NCBI RefSeq assembly: GCF_003945545.1
Contig: NZ_CP029617.1
Span: 3,917,001 to 3,981,000 of the forward strand
DNA length: 64,000 nt
Direction: 5' to 3'
Origin: Streptomyces sp. WAC 01529
Lineage (GTDB): Bacteria > Actinomycetota > Actinomycetes > Streptomycetales > Streptomycetaceae
The notes under the pieces were generated by a model, which was given only the letters and a program-made list of their open reading frames with translations, searched no databases and was not told where the DNA came from. Below are positions 1-7,540 of this stretch, in pieces; the first letter of the stretch is position 1, and each line of letters opens with the position of its first letter. Both the position numbers and the translations under genes were made by a program.

Positions 1-660
1 CAGCTCGCGTACCACCAGGCCGCCGCGGAGCGGCACCCCGACCCGGACGTGCAGCAGGCGTCGCTACGGACGGCGTGGAAGCTCGCGCGCCGCGTCGGCG
101 TCGGTGACCACGTCCTGGGCGCCGCCCTCGTGGAGGTGCAGCGTGGCCGCATCACCAGCGGCGCGGACACGGCCCTCGCCGCGATGTACAGCGCAGCCGA
201 GGCTCCGGCCAAGCCCCGCAAGGCCAGCGCGATCGACGTGCTGCGCGAGCGCTTCGCGACGATGAACCCGCAGGACGCGATCCGGCTCGCCGCTGATGCA
301 CTACCTGATGCGCCCCCTGCCGAACTGGCCACCCTGCTCGGCACCTACGGGGTGGCCGTGGACGCCGTCGCGGTCGCCCTGACCCTCGGGCAGCAGCCCC
401 CCGAGTACGAAGTGCATCGACCTGATGCAGCCGCGCATCAGCAGGTCAGCGCCCTGGAGCCCGTGAATCTGCAAGGCGCGGTCGAAGAGGCGGCAGCCAT
501 CCTCGGGCCTGATGCGAAGGCCAAGCAGATCGCCGAGCATCTGGAGCGCAGCCGCCGCCTCCTGGTCGACGAACCGTACATCCGCGCCGCCCTCTCCCGC
601 GCCGCGAAGAAGCAGCCCGGCGAGGCCCCGGCCAAGCCGATGGAGGGTGGATACGCATGA
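1..660 (+). CDS. hypothetical protein of the transfer module, 5' end outside window
   Basis: The reading frame is open from base 1, so the gene starts before the window; an internal GTG at 49 is a possible but weaker start. The visible C-terminal 219 residues are Ala-rich and mostly helical in character, with no catalytic motif or membrane segment that I recognise. The stop overlaps the ATG of the next small membrane protein (ATGA), so it belongs to the same tightly packed operon that leads to the FtsK-type translocase. Its position, upstream of spread/transfer miniproteins, is that of accessory transfer genes in actinomycete integrative conjugative elements. The function is unknown. Confidence 0.6.
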   Translation, partial: QLAYHQAAAERHPDPDVQQASLRTAWKLARRVGVGDHVLGAALVEVQRGRITSGADTALAAMYSAAEAPAKPRKASAIDVLRERFATMNPQDAIRLAADALPDAPPAELATLLGTYGVAVDAVAVALTLGQQPPEYEVHRPDAAAHQQVSALEPVNLQGAVEEAAAILGPDAKAKQIAEHLERSRRLLVDEPYIRAALSRAAKKQPGEAPAKPMEGGYA

Positions 661-821
661 TGCGCTACCTGTTCGGGGCGCTCCTCTCGCTCCTCGTCAC
701 CTTCCCCTCGCTCCTCCCGGCCCTCGCCGTCATCGGCTCCCAGCCCCCGGTCCTCGCCTTCGCCGCCGGCGCCCTCCTGTGGCCGCGCATCAACCGCCGC
801 ATCAGGGGGTGGACGTCGTGA
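657..821 (+). CDS. small two-helix membrane protein
   Basis: A 54-residue protein beginning Met-Met. Residues about 5-25 and 30-45 are hydrophobic (LFGALLSLLVTFPSLLPALA, then a V/L/F/A-rich stretch), followed by a basic tail (RINRRIRG), so a two-helix membrane protein is likely. The start overlaps the preceding stop, and its own stop overlaps the GTG of the next gene, which implies translational coupling. Tiny membrane proteins next to the translocase gene are typical of Spd (plasmid spreading) functions in Streptomyces conjugative elements. That role is inferred from position only; I cannot match it to a named family. Confidence 0.55.
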   Translation: MMRYLFGALLSLLVTFPSLLPALAVIGSQPPVLAFAAGALLWPRINRRIRGWTS

Positions 822-1141
822 ACGAGCCCGTCCGTCAGCAGCAGATCGGCTACGACCTCGCCGGGAACCCCATGTACGCGGCGCCCGCCCAGCACGGCCC
901 GGCCCCTGTGGTGCAGCAGACCACGCAGCCCTTGCCGGACCTCAAGGCGCACCCGTGGGGTGCCTACGCGGCGGCCGGATGCTTCGGCCTGCTCGCGCTG
1001 ATCGTCATCGTCGTCCTGGTGATGTTCGTCGTGTTCGGCTTCGCGATCCTCGCCGCCGTCCTCGGCCTGGTCGTCGTCTGCCTGACGATCTGCGTCCTCG
1101 TACTGCGCGGCATGTGGCGCGACCACCAGAAGGGCCGCTGA
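818..1141 (+). CDS. small membrane protein, putative spread (Spd-like) protein
   Basis: A GTG start at 818 overlaps the previous stop and gives 107 residues. The N-terminal half (to about residue 48) is polar and Pro/Gln-rich. Residues about 50-100 form two long hydrophobic helices rich in Val, Leu, Ile and Phe, ending in a basic cytosolic-looking tail (MWRDHQKGR). This polar-N, twin-helix-C layout resembles membrane proteins that assist intramycelial plasmid spreading in Streptomyces. No enzyme motif is present. Assignment to spreading rests on layout and neighbourhood, not on a recognised family. Confidence 0.55.
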   Translation: MNEPVRQQQIGYDLAGNPMYAAPAQHGPAPVVQQTTQPLPDLKAHPWGAYAAAGCFGLLALIVIVVLVMFVVFGFAILAAVLGLVVVCLTICVLVLRGMWRDHQKGR

Positions 1142-1233
1142 CCCGCCCTTCCGTCCTCCGTCAGGTGAGGGATCTTCCTCACCTGCGGGGGTGCGGTGGG
1201 GCCGGACAGCCCGGCCTCCGAGAGGAGCACCCC

Positions 1234-1395
1234 ATGGCCAAGCGACGCGCCGAGAAGAAGACCGACCCGAACGACGAGCAGGAGCTGACGCTCGCTTTCG
1301 ACGCGGCGACCGGTCTCATGCTCGCGATCACCGTCGAACCCCGCACCACTCCGATCCCCGAGAAGCCGTCTCGCCGCGGCAAGAAGAACCGATGA
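1234..1395 (+). CDS. hypothetical small charged protein
   Basis: A 53-residue protein with a good ribosome binding site (GAGAGGAG) before ATG 1234. Both ends are very basic (MAKRRAEKK and SRRGKKNR) and the middle is acidic to neutral (NDEQELTLAFDAATGLMLAI). The stop overlaps the next ATG (ATGA), so it is translationally coupled to the Cys-rich miniprotein that follows. I do not recognise the family. It is probably a genuine gene because spacing, RBS and coupling are all present. Confidence 0.5.
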   Translation: MAKRRAEKKTDPNDEQELTLAFDAATGLMLAITVEPRTTPIPEKPSRRGKKNR

Positions 1396-1547
1396 GCAAG
1401 GCGAAGCAGACCCCTTCGGGTGAGTGCCCGCAGTGCTGGGAGCACGCCTACGACAAGCGCATCCACCGCCGTCTGAAGCCGCGCGAGGACTGCCTGCCGT
1501 GCCTGGACCACCTGCACAACGGCTGCCCCGATTTCAACCGCAAGTGA
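1392..1547 (+). CDS. Cys-rich miniprotein, probable zinc-binding (pRL2-8-like)
   Basis: A 51-residue protein with two CxxC motifs (CPQC near residue 12 and CLPC near residue 35) plus His residues and a further Cys (CPDF), an arrangement that should bind zinc. The segment HAYDKRIHRRLKPRED between the knuckles is basic. I recall near-identical miniproteins annotated as pRL2-8 in Streptomyces plasmids and integrative elements, always close to the FtsK-like transfer gene, but the function of that family is not known to me. The start codon overlaps the preceding stop. Confidence 0.6.
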   Translation: MSKAKQTPSGECPQCWEHAYDKRIHRRLKPREDCLPCLDHLHNGCPDFNRK

Positions 1548-1573
1548 TCACCCAGGACCAGGAGAGGACCCCT

Positions 1574-1786
1574 ATGACCACCCGCGCTGAATACCTCGAC
1601 CTTGCCCGGCAGTACGCCCGGGAGGCCGCCCACCTGGCGACGTCGGCCAAGGAGAAGACCCAGCAGCCCACCGAGCACCACAAGGTCGCCAACATCGCCG
1701 CCGTCGGCGCCCTGCACGCCGACATCGCCCGCACCTACGCCGCGATCGCCCAGGCCACCCCCACCGGCCCCGACCAGGAGAAGTGA
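1574..1786 (+). CDS. hypothetical small helical protein
   Basis: A 70-residue protein starting at ATG 1574, preceded by GGAGAGGA. The composition (Ala-rich, with regularly spaced Leu, Ile, Tyr and charged residues) suggests a short helical bundle or coiled coil. There is no membrane helix or catalytic signature. It sits between the Cys-rich miniprotein and the 48-residue protein upstream of the translocase, so it probably belongs to the transfer operon. Family not recognised. Confidence 0.5.
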   Translation: MTTRAEYLDLARQYAREAAHLATSAKEKTQQPTEHHKVANIAAVGALHADIARTYAAIAQATPTGPDQEK

Positions 1787-1788
1787 CC

Positions 1789-1935
1789 GTGGCAGAAAAG
1801 CCCAGCGCCTACGAGTACGCCCGCCTCTGCGGCATCAACGTCATGGCCGTCATCCGCGGCGATCTCACCGACCGTCAGAAGCGCGCCCTGGAGAGGCTCG
1901 AAAAGCGCGCCGCGAAGCGCGAGGCCGGCAAGTAG
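1789..1935 (+). CDS. hypothetical 48-residue protein
   Basis: GTG start at 1789, two bases after the previous stop, ending at TAG 1933-1935. The protein is basic and helical, with a pattern (YARLCGINVMAVIRGDLTDR) that could form a short helix-turn-helix, followed by a Lys/Arg/Glu/Ala-rich C-terminal helix. Proteins of this size and pattern are common directly upstream of the FtsK-like gene in Streptomyces integrative elements. I cannot assign a function. Confidence 0.5.
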   Translation: MAEKPSAYEYARLCGINVMAVIRGDLTDRQKRALERLEKRAAKREAGK

Positions 1936-2022
1936 CTACACCCCGGGGACGGCGCACCACGACCAAGAAGTAGAGCCGTCCCCGGGCCCCGGACCGCCCA
2001 ACAGAACGACCGGAAGGCCAGC

Positions 2023-4113
2023 ATGACCGACATCCTGATCAAGCCGCTAGAGGACGCCCAGGACGCACCCGAGGACTCCCCGGACGCCACTGGCGAAGTG
2101 GAGGCGGTAGACCGTCCGGACAACCCGCTCGCCGACTGGCTCACCGTCCCCGACGTGCCGATCCTTCCCGTCTGGGCACGCAACTGGGCATCTCTGCGCG
2201 CCAACACCGGAGCCTTCGCCAAGGTCACCTGGTGGCACAGCCGCTACCACGCCCTGCGCAGCCCCAAGTACGCCGTAAAGATCGTCGGCTACTCCGCGCG
2301 CGGCGCCTTCCGGGGCGGACGCCGCCTGTGGCCCGTCCTCGCCACGCAGGACCACACGCGCGCCATCAAGGCCCTGCGCGCCCAGGCCAAGGCCAAGCCC
2401 GAGGACACCGTCCTCGCCGCCCAAGCCGTCCTCGCGCACCGGGAGCGGACCGTGGCCCGCCGCTGGCGCTGGGGCACCGCTCTCACCCTCGCCACCGCCG
2501 CGGCCGTCGCCCTCAACTACGCGTCTCTGGGCCTGCAGTTCGCCGCTGGGTGCCTGATGTGCGGCGGCCTCACCGCTATCGGCTGGTCCGACGAGGCGCA
2601 GATCCTCGACCACGGCACGCCGCCCCTGCGCATCGCCATGGACTCCCAGCAGCTCAACGACGCCCTGCGCGCCACCGGCCTGCTCAAGCAGGGCAAGGGT
2701 GACGACGAAGGCCCCAAGGTCAACTGCATCATGGGCCCGCTGCGGGACGGCAACGGCTGGGCGGTCGTCTTCGACCTGCCCCGCGGCGGCGGGAAGAAGG
2801 CCCCCGACGTCCTCGCCAAGCGCGTCGACCTCGCCGCCGAACTCGGCGTCGACGAGATCCAGGTCATCATGAGCCGCGTCCGGGCCGCCCACGGCGGCAA
2901 CGCGGGACGCGTCTCCATGTGGGTCGCCGACGACGACCCCTACCTCGCCCCGCCCACCACCTCGCCGCTCGAAGCCCTCGACAGCTTCTCGATCTGGGAC
3001 GCCATCCCGTTCGGCCAGGACGCCCGCGGCAACCGCGTCTCCATCCCCATTGTGTGGCAGTCGATGTTCTTCGGAGGCCTGCCCCGGCGCGGCAAGACGT
3101 TCTCCCAGCGCCTGCTCACCGCGGCAGGCTTGCTTGACCCTTACGTGCGGCACTACGTGGCCGACTTCAAGGGAGGACAGGACTGGATCCAGATGCGGCA
3201 GGTCGCCCACCGGCTCGTTCTGGGTGCCGAAGAGGACGCCATCGAAGCGTTCAAGGCCCTGCTTAAGGAACTGCTCGCCGAGATGGAACGCCGCTTCGCC
3301 CTGCTGCGCGGCCTGCCCACATCCATCTGCCCCGAAGGCAAGCTGACCCCCGAGATCGTCAAGCGTTACAACATGCCGTTCATCCTGTTCACGGTCGACG
3401 AACTGCAGGAAGCGTTCCTCGCCGTCGACGACCAGGAACGCGAGGAGATCATCAACGACATGGCGCGCATCGCCCGCCGAGGCCCCGCAGCCGGCTTCAT
3501 CTCCAACTACGCGTCCCAGCGCCCCGACGCCAAGTCCGTGCCCACCAAGCTCCGCGAGATCATCACCATCCGCTACAGCACACAGGTCACCGACCAGACG
3601 TCCTCCGACATGGTCCTTGGCAAGGGCAAGGCAGCCCAAGGCGCGGACGCGTCCGTCCTGTCCGAAGAGCACAAGGGCGTCGGCGTCCTCGTCACCGGGC
3701 CGGCCAGCTTCGTGACCGTCAAGGCCGACATGCTGGAGACCGCCGGCTTCAACGCCATGTGCGCCAAGGGCCGCGCCCTGCGCGAGCAGGCCGGAACGCT
3801 CACCGGAGATGCCGCCAACGACCCCAGCGCTATCGCCGAAGCCTCCGGCGTCACCGTGAGCCCCGTCCTGTCCGACTGCCTGTCCGTCATGCGCCACAGC
3901 GTCAAGATGCACACCGCCGACATCCTCGTCCGCCTGGAGAACCTCGATGAGGACTACGGCGACTGGGACGCCGAGCGCCTCGCCAAGGAGCTCGACGACG
4001 CGGGGGTGAAGCGCACCACCAAGCAGGTCAACATCGGCGGAAAGAACCTCGCCGGATACCGGCGGGAAGACCTTGAGGCGGCCATGCCCGCCGAGCTCCT
4101 CAACACCCGGTAG
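2023..4113 (+). CDS. FtsK/SpoIIIE-type DNA translocase (TraB/TraSA-like conjugal transfer protein)
   Basis: A 696-residue membrane-anchored ATPase. Residues about 147-187 form a hydrophobic pair of helices. The motor domain has Walker A GLPRRGKT with Lys357, and a Walker B strand FILFTVDE ending in Asp459-Glu460. The C-terminal ~60 residues resemble a winged helix like the FtsK gamma domain or TraB DNA-recognition domain. In Streptomyces, one such hexameric pump moves double-stranded plasmid DNA between mycelial tips without a relaxase, by recognising short repeats at clt. The upstream miniproteins fit that role. It is unusual for this pump to share an element with a full siphovirus module; a role in phage DNA segregation or injection cannot be excluded. 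Start ATG 2023 follows GGAAGG. Confidence 0.85.
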   Translation: MTDILIKPLEDAQDAPEDSPDATGEVEAVDRPDNPLADWLTVPDVPILPVWARNWASLRANTGAFAKVTWWHSRYHALRSPKYAVKIVGYSARGAFRGGRRLWPVLATQDHTRAIKALRAQAKAKPEDTVLAAQAVLAHRERTVARRWRWGTALTLATAAAVALNYASLGLQFAAGCLMCGGLTAIGWSDEAQILDHGTPPLRIAMDSQQLNDALRATGLLKQGKGDDEGPKVNCIMGPLRDGNGWAVVFDLPRGGGKKAPDVLAKRVDLAAELGVDEIQVIMSRVRAAHGGNAGRVSMWVADDDPYLAPPTTSPLEALDSFSIWDAIPFGQDARGNRVSIPIVWQSMFFGGLPRRGKTFSQRLLTAAGLLDPYVRHYVADFKGGQDWIQMRQVAHRLVLGAEEDAIEAFKALLKELLAEMERRFALLRGLPTSICPEGKLTPEIVKRYNMPFILFTVDELQEAFLAVDDQEREEIINDMARIARRGPAAGFISNYASQRPDAKSVPTKLREIITIRYSTQVTDQTSSDMVLGKGKAAQGADASVLSEEHKGVGVLVTGPASFVTVKADMLETAGFNAMCAKGRALREQAGTLTGDAANDPSAIAEASGVTVSPVLSDCLSVMRHSVKMHTADILVRLENLDEDYGDWDAERLAKELDDAGVKRTTKQVNIGGKNLAGYRREDLEAAMPAELLNTR

Positions 4114-4258
4114 AGGGGGACCCTCTACGAACCCCTCTACAAGCCCCCCTCCGAAACCCCGCTACCCAGCGAGTGGATCTAGAGGGGGGTCTCTACTGCC
4201 GTAGACCCCCCTGTAGTGGCCCCCCACCTGCAACGTAGTGGGTGTAGAGGGGGTACAG
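4108..4258. repeat. cluster of GTAGAGGGG inverted repeats (clt/origin/operator candidate)
   Basis: Directly after the translocase stop there is a perfect inverted repeat, GTAGAGGG-GGA-CCCTCTAC (4110-4128). A further CCCCTCTAC lies at 4132-4140. A near-perfect larger hairpin has arms GGGGGGTCTCTAC and GTAGACCCCCC (4185-4211), and another GTAGAGGGGG lies at 4244-4253. Repeated short motifs next to tra are where clt loci or replication iterons lie in Streptomyces plasmids. The same hairpins could also terminate tra transcription or act as operator for the HTH gene at 4291. Confidence 0.5.
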
Positions 4259-4290
4259 GATCACCCCCGCCAGGCCGTCTAGGCGGCACT

Positions 4291-4500
4291 ATGGGGCGCA
4301 TGGAGCCACAGTTCATCCGGCCCGGCCACCTCACCGCCGAGCAGACCCGTCAGGTCCTCGGCGTCAGTGCCGGCGCCCTCCGCAACCTCGTCTACCGAGG
4401 CCGCCTGACCCGCTCGGGCGGCACCGAGCGGCACCCGTACTACGCCGTCCCCGACGTCGCCGCCCTCGCCCAAGCACGCCAACAGCGCGCCGTTGCTTGA
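4291..4500 (+). CDS. small helix-turn-helix DNA-binding protein (MerR/excisionase-like)
   Basis: A 69-residue protein. The segment LTAEQTRQVLGVSAGALRNL forms a helix-turn-helix, followed by a wing-like stretch (RGRLTRSGGTERHPYYAVPDV) and a final helix. This matches the minimal MerR/Xis-type winged HTH used by recombination directionality factors and small repressors. In pSAM2-type elements a Xis-like gene lies near rep and int, but neither is seen here; the phage module follows instead. It could bind the inverted repeats just upstream. ATG 4291 was chosen as the first start outside the repeat cluster; no clear Shine-Dalgarno precedes it, so leaderless translation is possible. Confidence 0.6.
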   Translation: MGRMEPQFIRPGHLTAEQTRQVLGVSAGALRNLVYRGRLTRSGGTERHPYYAVPDVAALAQARQQRAVA

Positions 4501-4571
4501 CTGCAGGTCAGGCCCTGTGTGACGATCCCGGTGAACACTTGTGTCCTCAAACGGGCACCACAGACGCACGC

Positions 4572-4604
4572 GAAGCCCCGGCTAGGACACCCAGCCGGGG
4601 CTTC
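4572..4604 (+). terminator. intrinsic-type terminator hairpin
   Basis: A perfect 12-bp stem, GAAGCCCCGGCT / AGCCGGGGCTTC, with a 9-nt loop. It separates the transfer-type module from the phage module. The T-run is poor, as is usual in Streptomyces. Confidence 0.7.
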
Positions 4605-4633
4605 GTCGTGTTCCAGCGCGGATGGAGACGACC

Positions 4634-4825
4634 ATGCTGGCCTACCCCGTGCACGACGTGAGCGTGATCCCCGAGAAGCAGGAACTCCCGCCGCAGGACG
4701 GATGGCGCTGCTGGGCACTGACGGGCAAGTCCCGCCTCGAGTGCAGCTGCGGGCACGCCGAGGGGCCGATGCTCAACCGAGTGGCTCCGCTCATGGCCAA
4801 GCTGCACGTCCTCAGTGGCGCGTAA
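4634..4825 (+). CDS. hypothetical 63-residue protein
   Basis: ATG 4634 was preferred over the in-frame ATG at 4622 because GGAGA lies at the right distance upstream of it. The protein holds WRCWALTGKSRLECSCGHAE in the middle, a Cys-x-Cys plus His cluster that may bind metal, and ends in a short helix. The end overlaps the start of the HNH gene by 11 bases, which indicates coupling. It is the first gene of the phage morphogenesis operon. No family recognised. Confidence 0.5.
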   Translation: MLAYPVHDVSVIPEKQELPPQDGWRCWALTGKSRLECSCGHAEGPMLNRVAPLMAKLHVLSGA

Positions 4826-5186
4826 GGCGCTCCAGGTCTGCCCCACGCCCGGATGTCCCACGCTCACCCCTGGAGGGCGCTGCGAGGCGTGCCAGGGCAA
4901 GGCCAGAGCCGCACGCCCAAGCCCCACCAGCAAGGGCTATGACGGGCGTTGGCGAGGGCTCGCTGTCGCCTACCTGCGTACACATCCGTACTGCGAGTGC
5001 GAGGAGTGCGAGCAGCTGCCCGTACTGCTCAGGCCCAGGGCCACCGAGGTCAACCACCGTGACGGACTCGGACCTCTGGGCCCACGTGGTCGCGACTGGG
5101 ACAACCTCCAGGCCATGACCAAGGCTCATCACTCACGCGAGACAGCGAAGCATCAGCCGGGCGGATGGAACGACAGAGAGTTTTAG
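4815..5186 (+). CDS. HNH endonuclease (phage packaging-associated)
   Basis: A 123-residue protein from GTG 4815. Two CxxC-type knuckles (Cys9/Cys14 in CPTPGC, and CEAC) and the block TEVNHRDG ... WDNLQAMTKAHHSRET show the HNH (beta-beta-alpha metal) fold, with the catalytic His in NHRD and the distal His pair in AHHS. In many siphoviruses an HNH enzyme is encoded beside the terminase genes and stimulates cohesive-end cleavage by the large terminase, as described for HK97 gp74. Its position immediately before an AT-rich repeat island and terminase fits that job. A self-homing nuclease is the alternative. Confidence 0.85.
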   Translation: MARKALQVCPTPGCPTLTPGGRCEACQGKARAARPSPTSKGYDGRWRGLAVAYLRTHPYCECEECEQLPVLLRPRATEVNHRDGLGPLGPRGRDWDNLQAMTKAHHSRETAKHQPGGWNDREF

Positions 5187-5205
5187 CTCTCTGACCTGCG
5201 GAAAC

Positions 5206-5284
5206 GTTCGAAATGATCTCAGAATTTGGATCATTTGAAATCGATCAAAAAGATCAAGATTTTGAGATCACTTTGAGTGATCAG
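5206..5284. repeat. AT-rich island with six regularly spaced GATC(A) motifs, candidate cos/pac region
   Basis: In a roughly 70% G+C element this ~75-bp stretch is distinctly AT-rich. GATC starts at 5215, 5229, 5243, 5252, 5266 and 5279 (spacings 14, 14, 9, 14, 13), five of the six followed by A. It lies between the HNH endonuclease and the small terminase gene, where cos or pac sites of siphoviruses often sit. Small-terminase binding sites are typically short repeats of this kind. Confidence 0.5.
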
Positions 5285-5321
5285 GACCCCGGGGGGTGAC
5301 CCCTTTGGGCCAGGGGGTCCC
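5284..5321. other. G/C-rich hairpin next to the GATC island
   Basis: GGACCCC at 5284-5290 pairs with GGGGTCC near 5315-5321, and a GGGG/CCCC inner stem is possible. It may be a terminator for the HNH gene or part of the packaging site. I see no clear sigma-type promoter before terminase. Confidence 0.4.
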
Positions 5322-5429
5322 GAACGCCGGGGAGGGCTCTCGGGGGTCCGTCAGGTTCAAAGGGTCGTGTCCGTCACGCAAGGTGACGGCGGTCGGTGCT
5401 GCGCAACGCAGCGGCGAGGAGTGATCGTT

Positions 5430-5906
5430 ATGCCCCGTGGGGGAGCCCGTGTTGTCTCCGGTCCGCCGCCGGACCCGAACGCGCTGCGCCGTAACCGGCC
5501 CTCGGACAAGGCGGGGTGGACGACACTGCCCGCCGAGGGGCGCCAGGGTGAGGCGCCGGCCTTCCCGCTGCAGCTGATGACGCCGCGCGAGGACGAGCTG
5601 TGGGCCGAACTGTGGTCGCGTCCGCAGGCCGTGGCGTGGGAGGAGGCGGCCCAGGAGTACGAGGTGGCGCTGTTCGTGCGCACGCTCGCCCTGGTCGAGC
5701 AGCCCGAGGCCAAGACGGACTTGCAGCGCGTGGTGCGCGGCTACCTCGACAGCCTCGGTCTGTCCGTTCAGGGCATGCTCCGCAACCGGTGGAGGATCGC
5801 CCCGGGTGACGAGGTCGAGGAGACGGCGGCCCCGGCCGCTGAGGTGCCGCGTCGCCGTAGCGCGCGCGACCGGCTCAAGGTCGTGCCCCGTGACGAAGGC
5901 GCCTGA
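5430..5906 (+). CDS. phage terminase small subunit
   Basis: A 158-residue protein starting at ATG 5430 behind GGCGAGGAG. It carries the P-x-P-rich start (VVSGPPPDPNALRRNRPSDK) and the central helical segment (LWAELWSRPQAVAWEE ... LFVRTLALVEQ) that mark the small terminase of many actinophages, and ends in a basic tail. The small subunit recognises the packaging site and recruits the ATPase/nuclease. Its gene overlaps the large-subunit gene by 17 bases. The GATC repeat island just upstream is the obvious candidate binding site. Family by recognition of pattern and order; the DNA-binding fold itself is not obvious from sequence. Confidence 0.85.
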   Translation: MPRGGARVVSGPPPDPNALRRNRPSDKAGWTTLPAEGRQGEAPAFPLQLMTPREDELWAELWSRPQAVAWEEAAQEYEVALFVRTLALVEQPEAKTDLQRVVRGYLDSLGLSVQGMLRNRWRIAPGDEVEETAAPAAEVPRRRSARDRLKVVPRDEGA

Positions 5907-7530
5907 CCCCGGCTTCGTCGTCGACTTCCCCACCCTGTGGATCGTGCCCGACTGGATCGAACGGCACTGTCCCGTACCCGACGGATTCCGCGCGGGCGAG
6001 GACATGGAGCTGTACCCGTGGCAGCTGTGGTGCACCGTCAATCACTACCGCGTGAAGCCGACGGCCAGGTTCGGCCAGCTGGCGCCCGCGTTCCACTACC
6101 GGCGCTCGCAGGTGGTGGCGCCGCAGAAGACCGGCAAGGGCCCGTGGTCGGCGACCATCGTCCTGGCCGAAGCCGCGGGCCCGGTCGTGTTCAACGGCTG
6201 GGCTCGCGGCGGCGAACGCTACCGGTGTCAGGACCACGGCTGTTCGTGCGGCTGGTGGTACGAGTACGAGCCGGGCGAGCCCATGGGCACGCCGTGGCCG
6301 ACTCCGCTGATCCAGCTCATGGCGACGTCCGAGTCCCAGGTCGACAACATCTACCGGCCGCTGCAGTCGATGGTGCGCAAGGGCCCGCTCAAGGAGCAGA
6401 TGCGGGCGGGTGAGGAGTTCACCCGGGTCGGCGAGGACGGGAAGATCGAGACGGTCACGTCGTCCGCTCTGTCCCGGCTCGGCAACCCGATCATCTTCGC
6501 CATGCAGGACGAGTCCGGCCTGTACACGGCGGTGAACAAGCTGCGGAAGGCGGCCGAGACGCAGCGCCGCGGCGCGGCCGGCATGGGTGGCCGCTCGATG
6601 GAGACGACCAACGGGTGGGACCCGTCCGAGGAGTCCGTGGCACAGACGACGTCCCAGGCCAAGGTCAAGGACATCTTCAAGTACCACCCGGAGGCGCCCA
6701 GGACGTTGTCCTACGCCAACAAGCGGGACCGCCGGAAGATCCACACGATCGTCTACGCCGGATCGGACCACGTTGACCTCGACGCCATCGAGGCCGAGGC
6801 CGCCGAGATCATGGAGAAGGACCCGGCGCAGGCCGAGCGGTTCTTCGGCAACCGGTGCGTCGCGGGCAGCGCGGGCTGGCTGGACGGACAGAAGTGGGCG
6901 GCCAAGGCCAAGCCCCGGCGCGTGCGCGCGTACACGCGGATCGTGCTCGGGTTCGACGGCTCGGACATGGACGACTGGACCGCGATCCGCGCCGAGACCA
7001 TGGACGGCTACCAGTTCACCCCGCTGTACGGAGCGAACGACGAGCCGACCATCTGGAACCCCGCCGACTACGGCGGCCAGGTCCCGCGCGCGGAGGTGCG
7101 CGCGGCCATGGACCAGCTGATGAACCGCTACGACGTGGTTCGCCTGTACGCCGACCCGCCGTACTGGGACACCGAGGTCGATGAGTGGGTGGACCTGTAC
7201 GGCGAGGAGCGCGTCATCCGCTGGTACACGCGCCGCATGGTGCAGATGCACGCGGCCGCCGAGCGACTGAAGACCGACGTGGTCAAGCGGAACACCGCCG
7301 AGGGTGCGCGCGCGGCGAGCTTCACCCACGACGGCTGCGAGCTGACCGAGGCACACGTGGCCAACACGCGCATGGCCGAGCGCCCGTCCGGCCTGTACGT
7401 GCTGCGCAAGGCCAGCCCCGCCCAGAAGATCGACGCCTGCGTGGCGTCCGTGCTCGCGCACGAGGCGCTCGGCGACGTCATCGCGGCAGGCCTGGCAGAG
7501 CAGGAAGTGTCCTACTACTACGGCGGATGA
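5890..7530 (+). CDS. phage terminase large subunit (ATPase/nuclease)
   Basis: A 546-residue packaging motor from GTG 5890, chosen because it overlaps the end of the small-subunit gene. The ATPase domain shows Walker A PQKTGKGPW with Lys83 and a Walker B strand IIFAMQDE with Asp207-Glu208. The RNase H-like nuclease domain begins at VLGFDGSDMDD (Asp356), and a second acidic cluster follows at LYADPPYWDTEVDEW. It docks on the portal, pumps DNA into the prohead and cuts concatemers. Its length is normal for cos-type siphovirus terminases, and nothing suggests decay, so the packaging machinery looks functional. Confidence 0.93.
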   Translation: MTKAPDPGFVVDFPTLWIVPDWIERHCPVPDGFRAGEDMELYPWQLWCTVNHYRVKPTARFGQLAPAFHYRRSQVVAPQKTGKGPWSATIVLAEAAGPVVFNGWARGGERYRCQDHGCSCGWWYEYEPGEPMGTPWPTPLIQLMATSESQVDNIYRPLQSMVRKGPLKEQMRAGEEFTRVGEDGKIETVTSSALSRLGNPIIFAMQDESGLYTAVNKLRKAAETQRRGAAGMGGRSMETTNGWDPSEESVAQTTSQAKVKDIFKYHPEAPRTLSYANKRDRRKIHTIVYAGSDHVDLDAIEAEAAEIMEKDPAQAERFFGNRCVAGSAGWLDGQKWAAKAKPRRVRAYTRIVLGFDGSDMDDWTAIRAETMDGYQFTPLYGANDEPTIWNPADYGGQVPRAEVRAAMDQLMNRYDVVRLYADPPYWDTEVDEWVDLYGEERVIRWYTRRMVQMHAAAERLKTDVVKRNTAEGARAASFTHDGCELTEAHVANTRMAERPSGLYVLRKASPAQKIDACVASVLAHEALGDVIAAGLAEQEVSYYYGG

Positions 7531-7540
7531 GGAGGTCTCC

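Noticed and set aside
2047..3912. 621-codon minus-strand frame opposite the FtsK-like gene
   Set aside because: Shadow; Gly/Asp/Val-rich and without motif. The plus frame has Walker A and B motifs.
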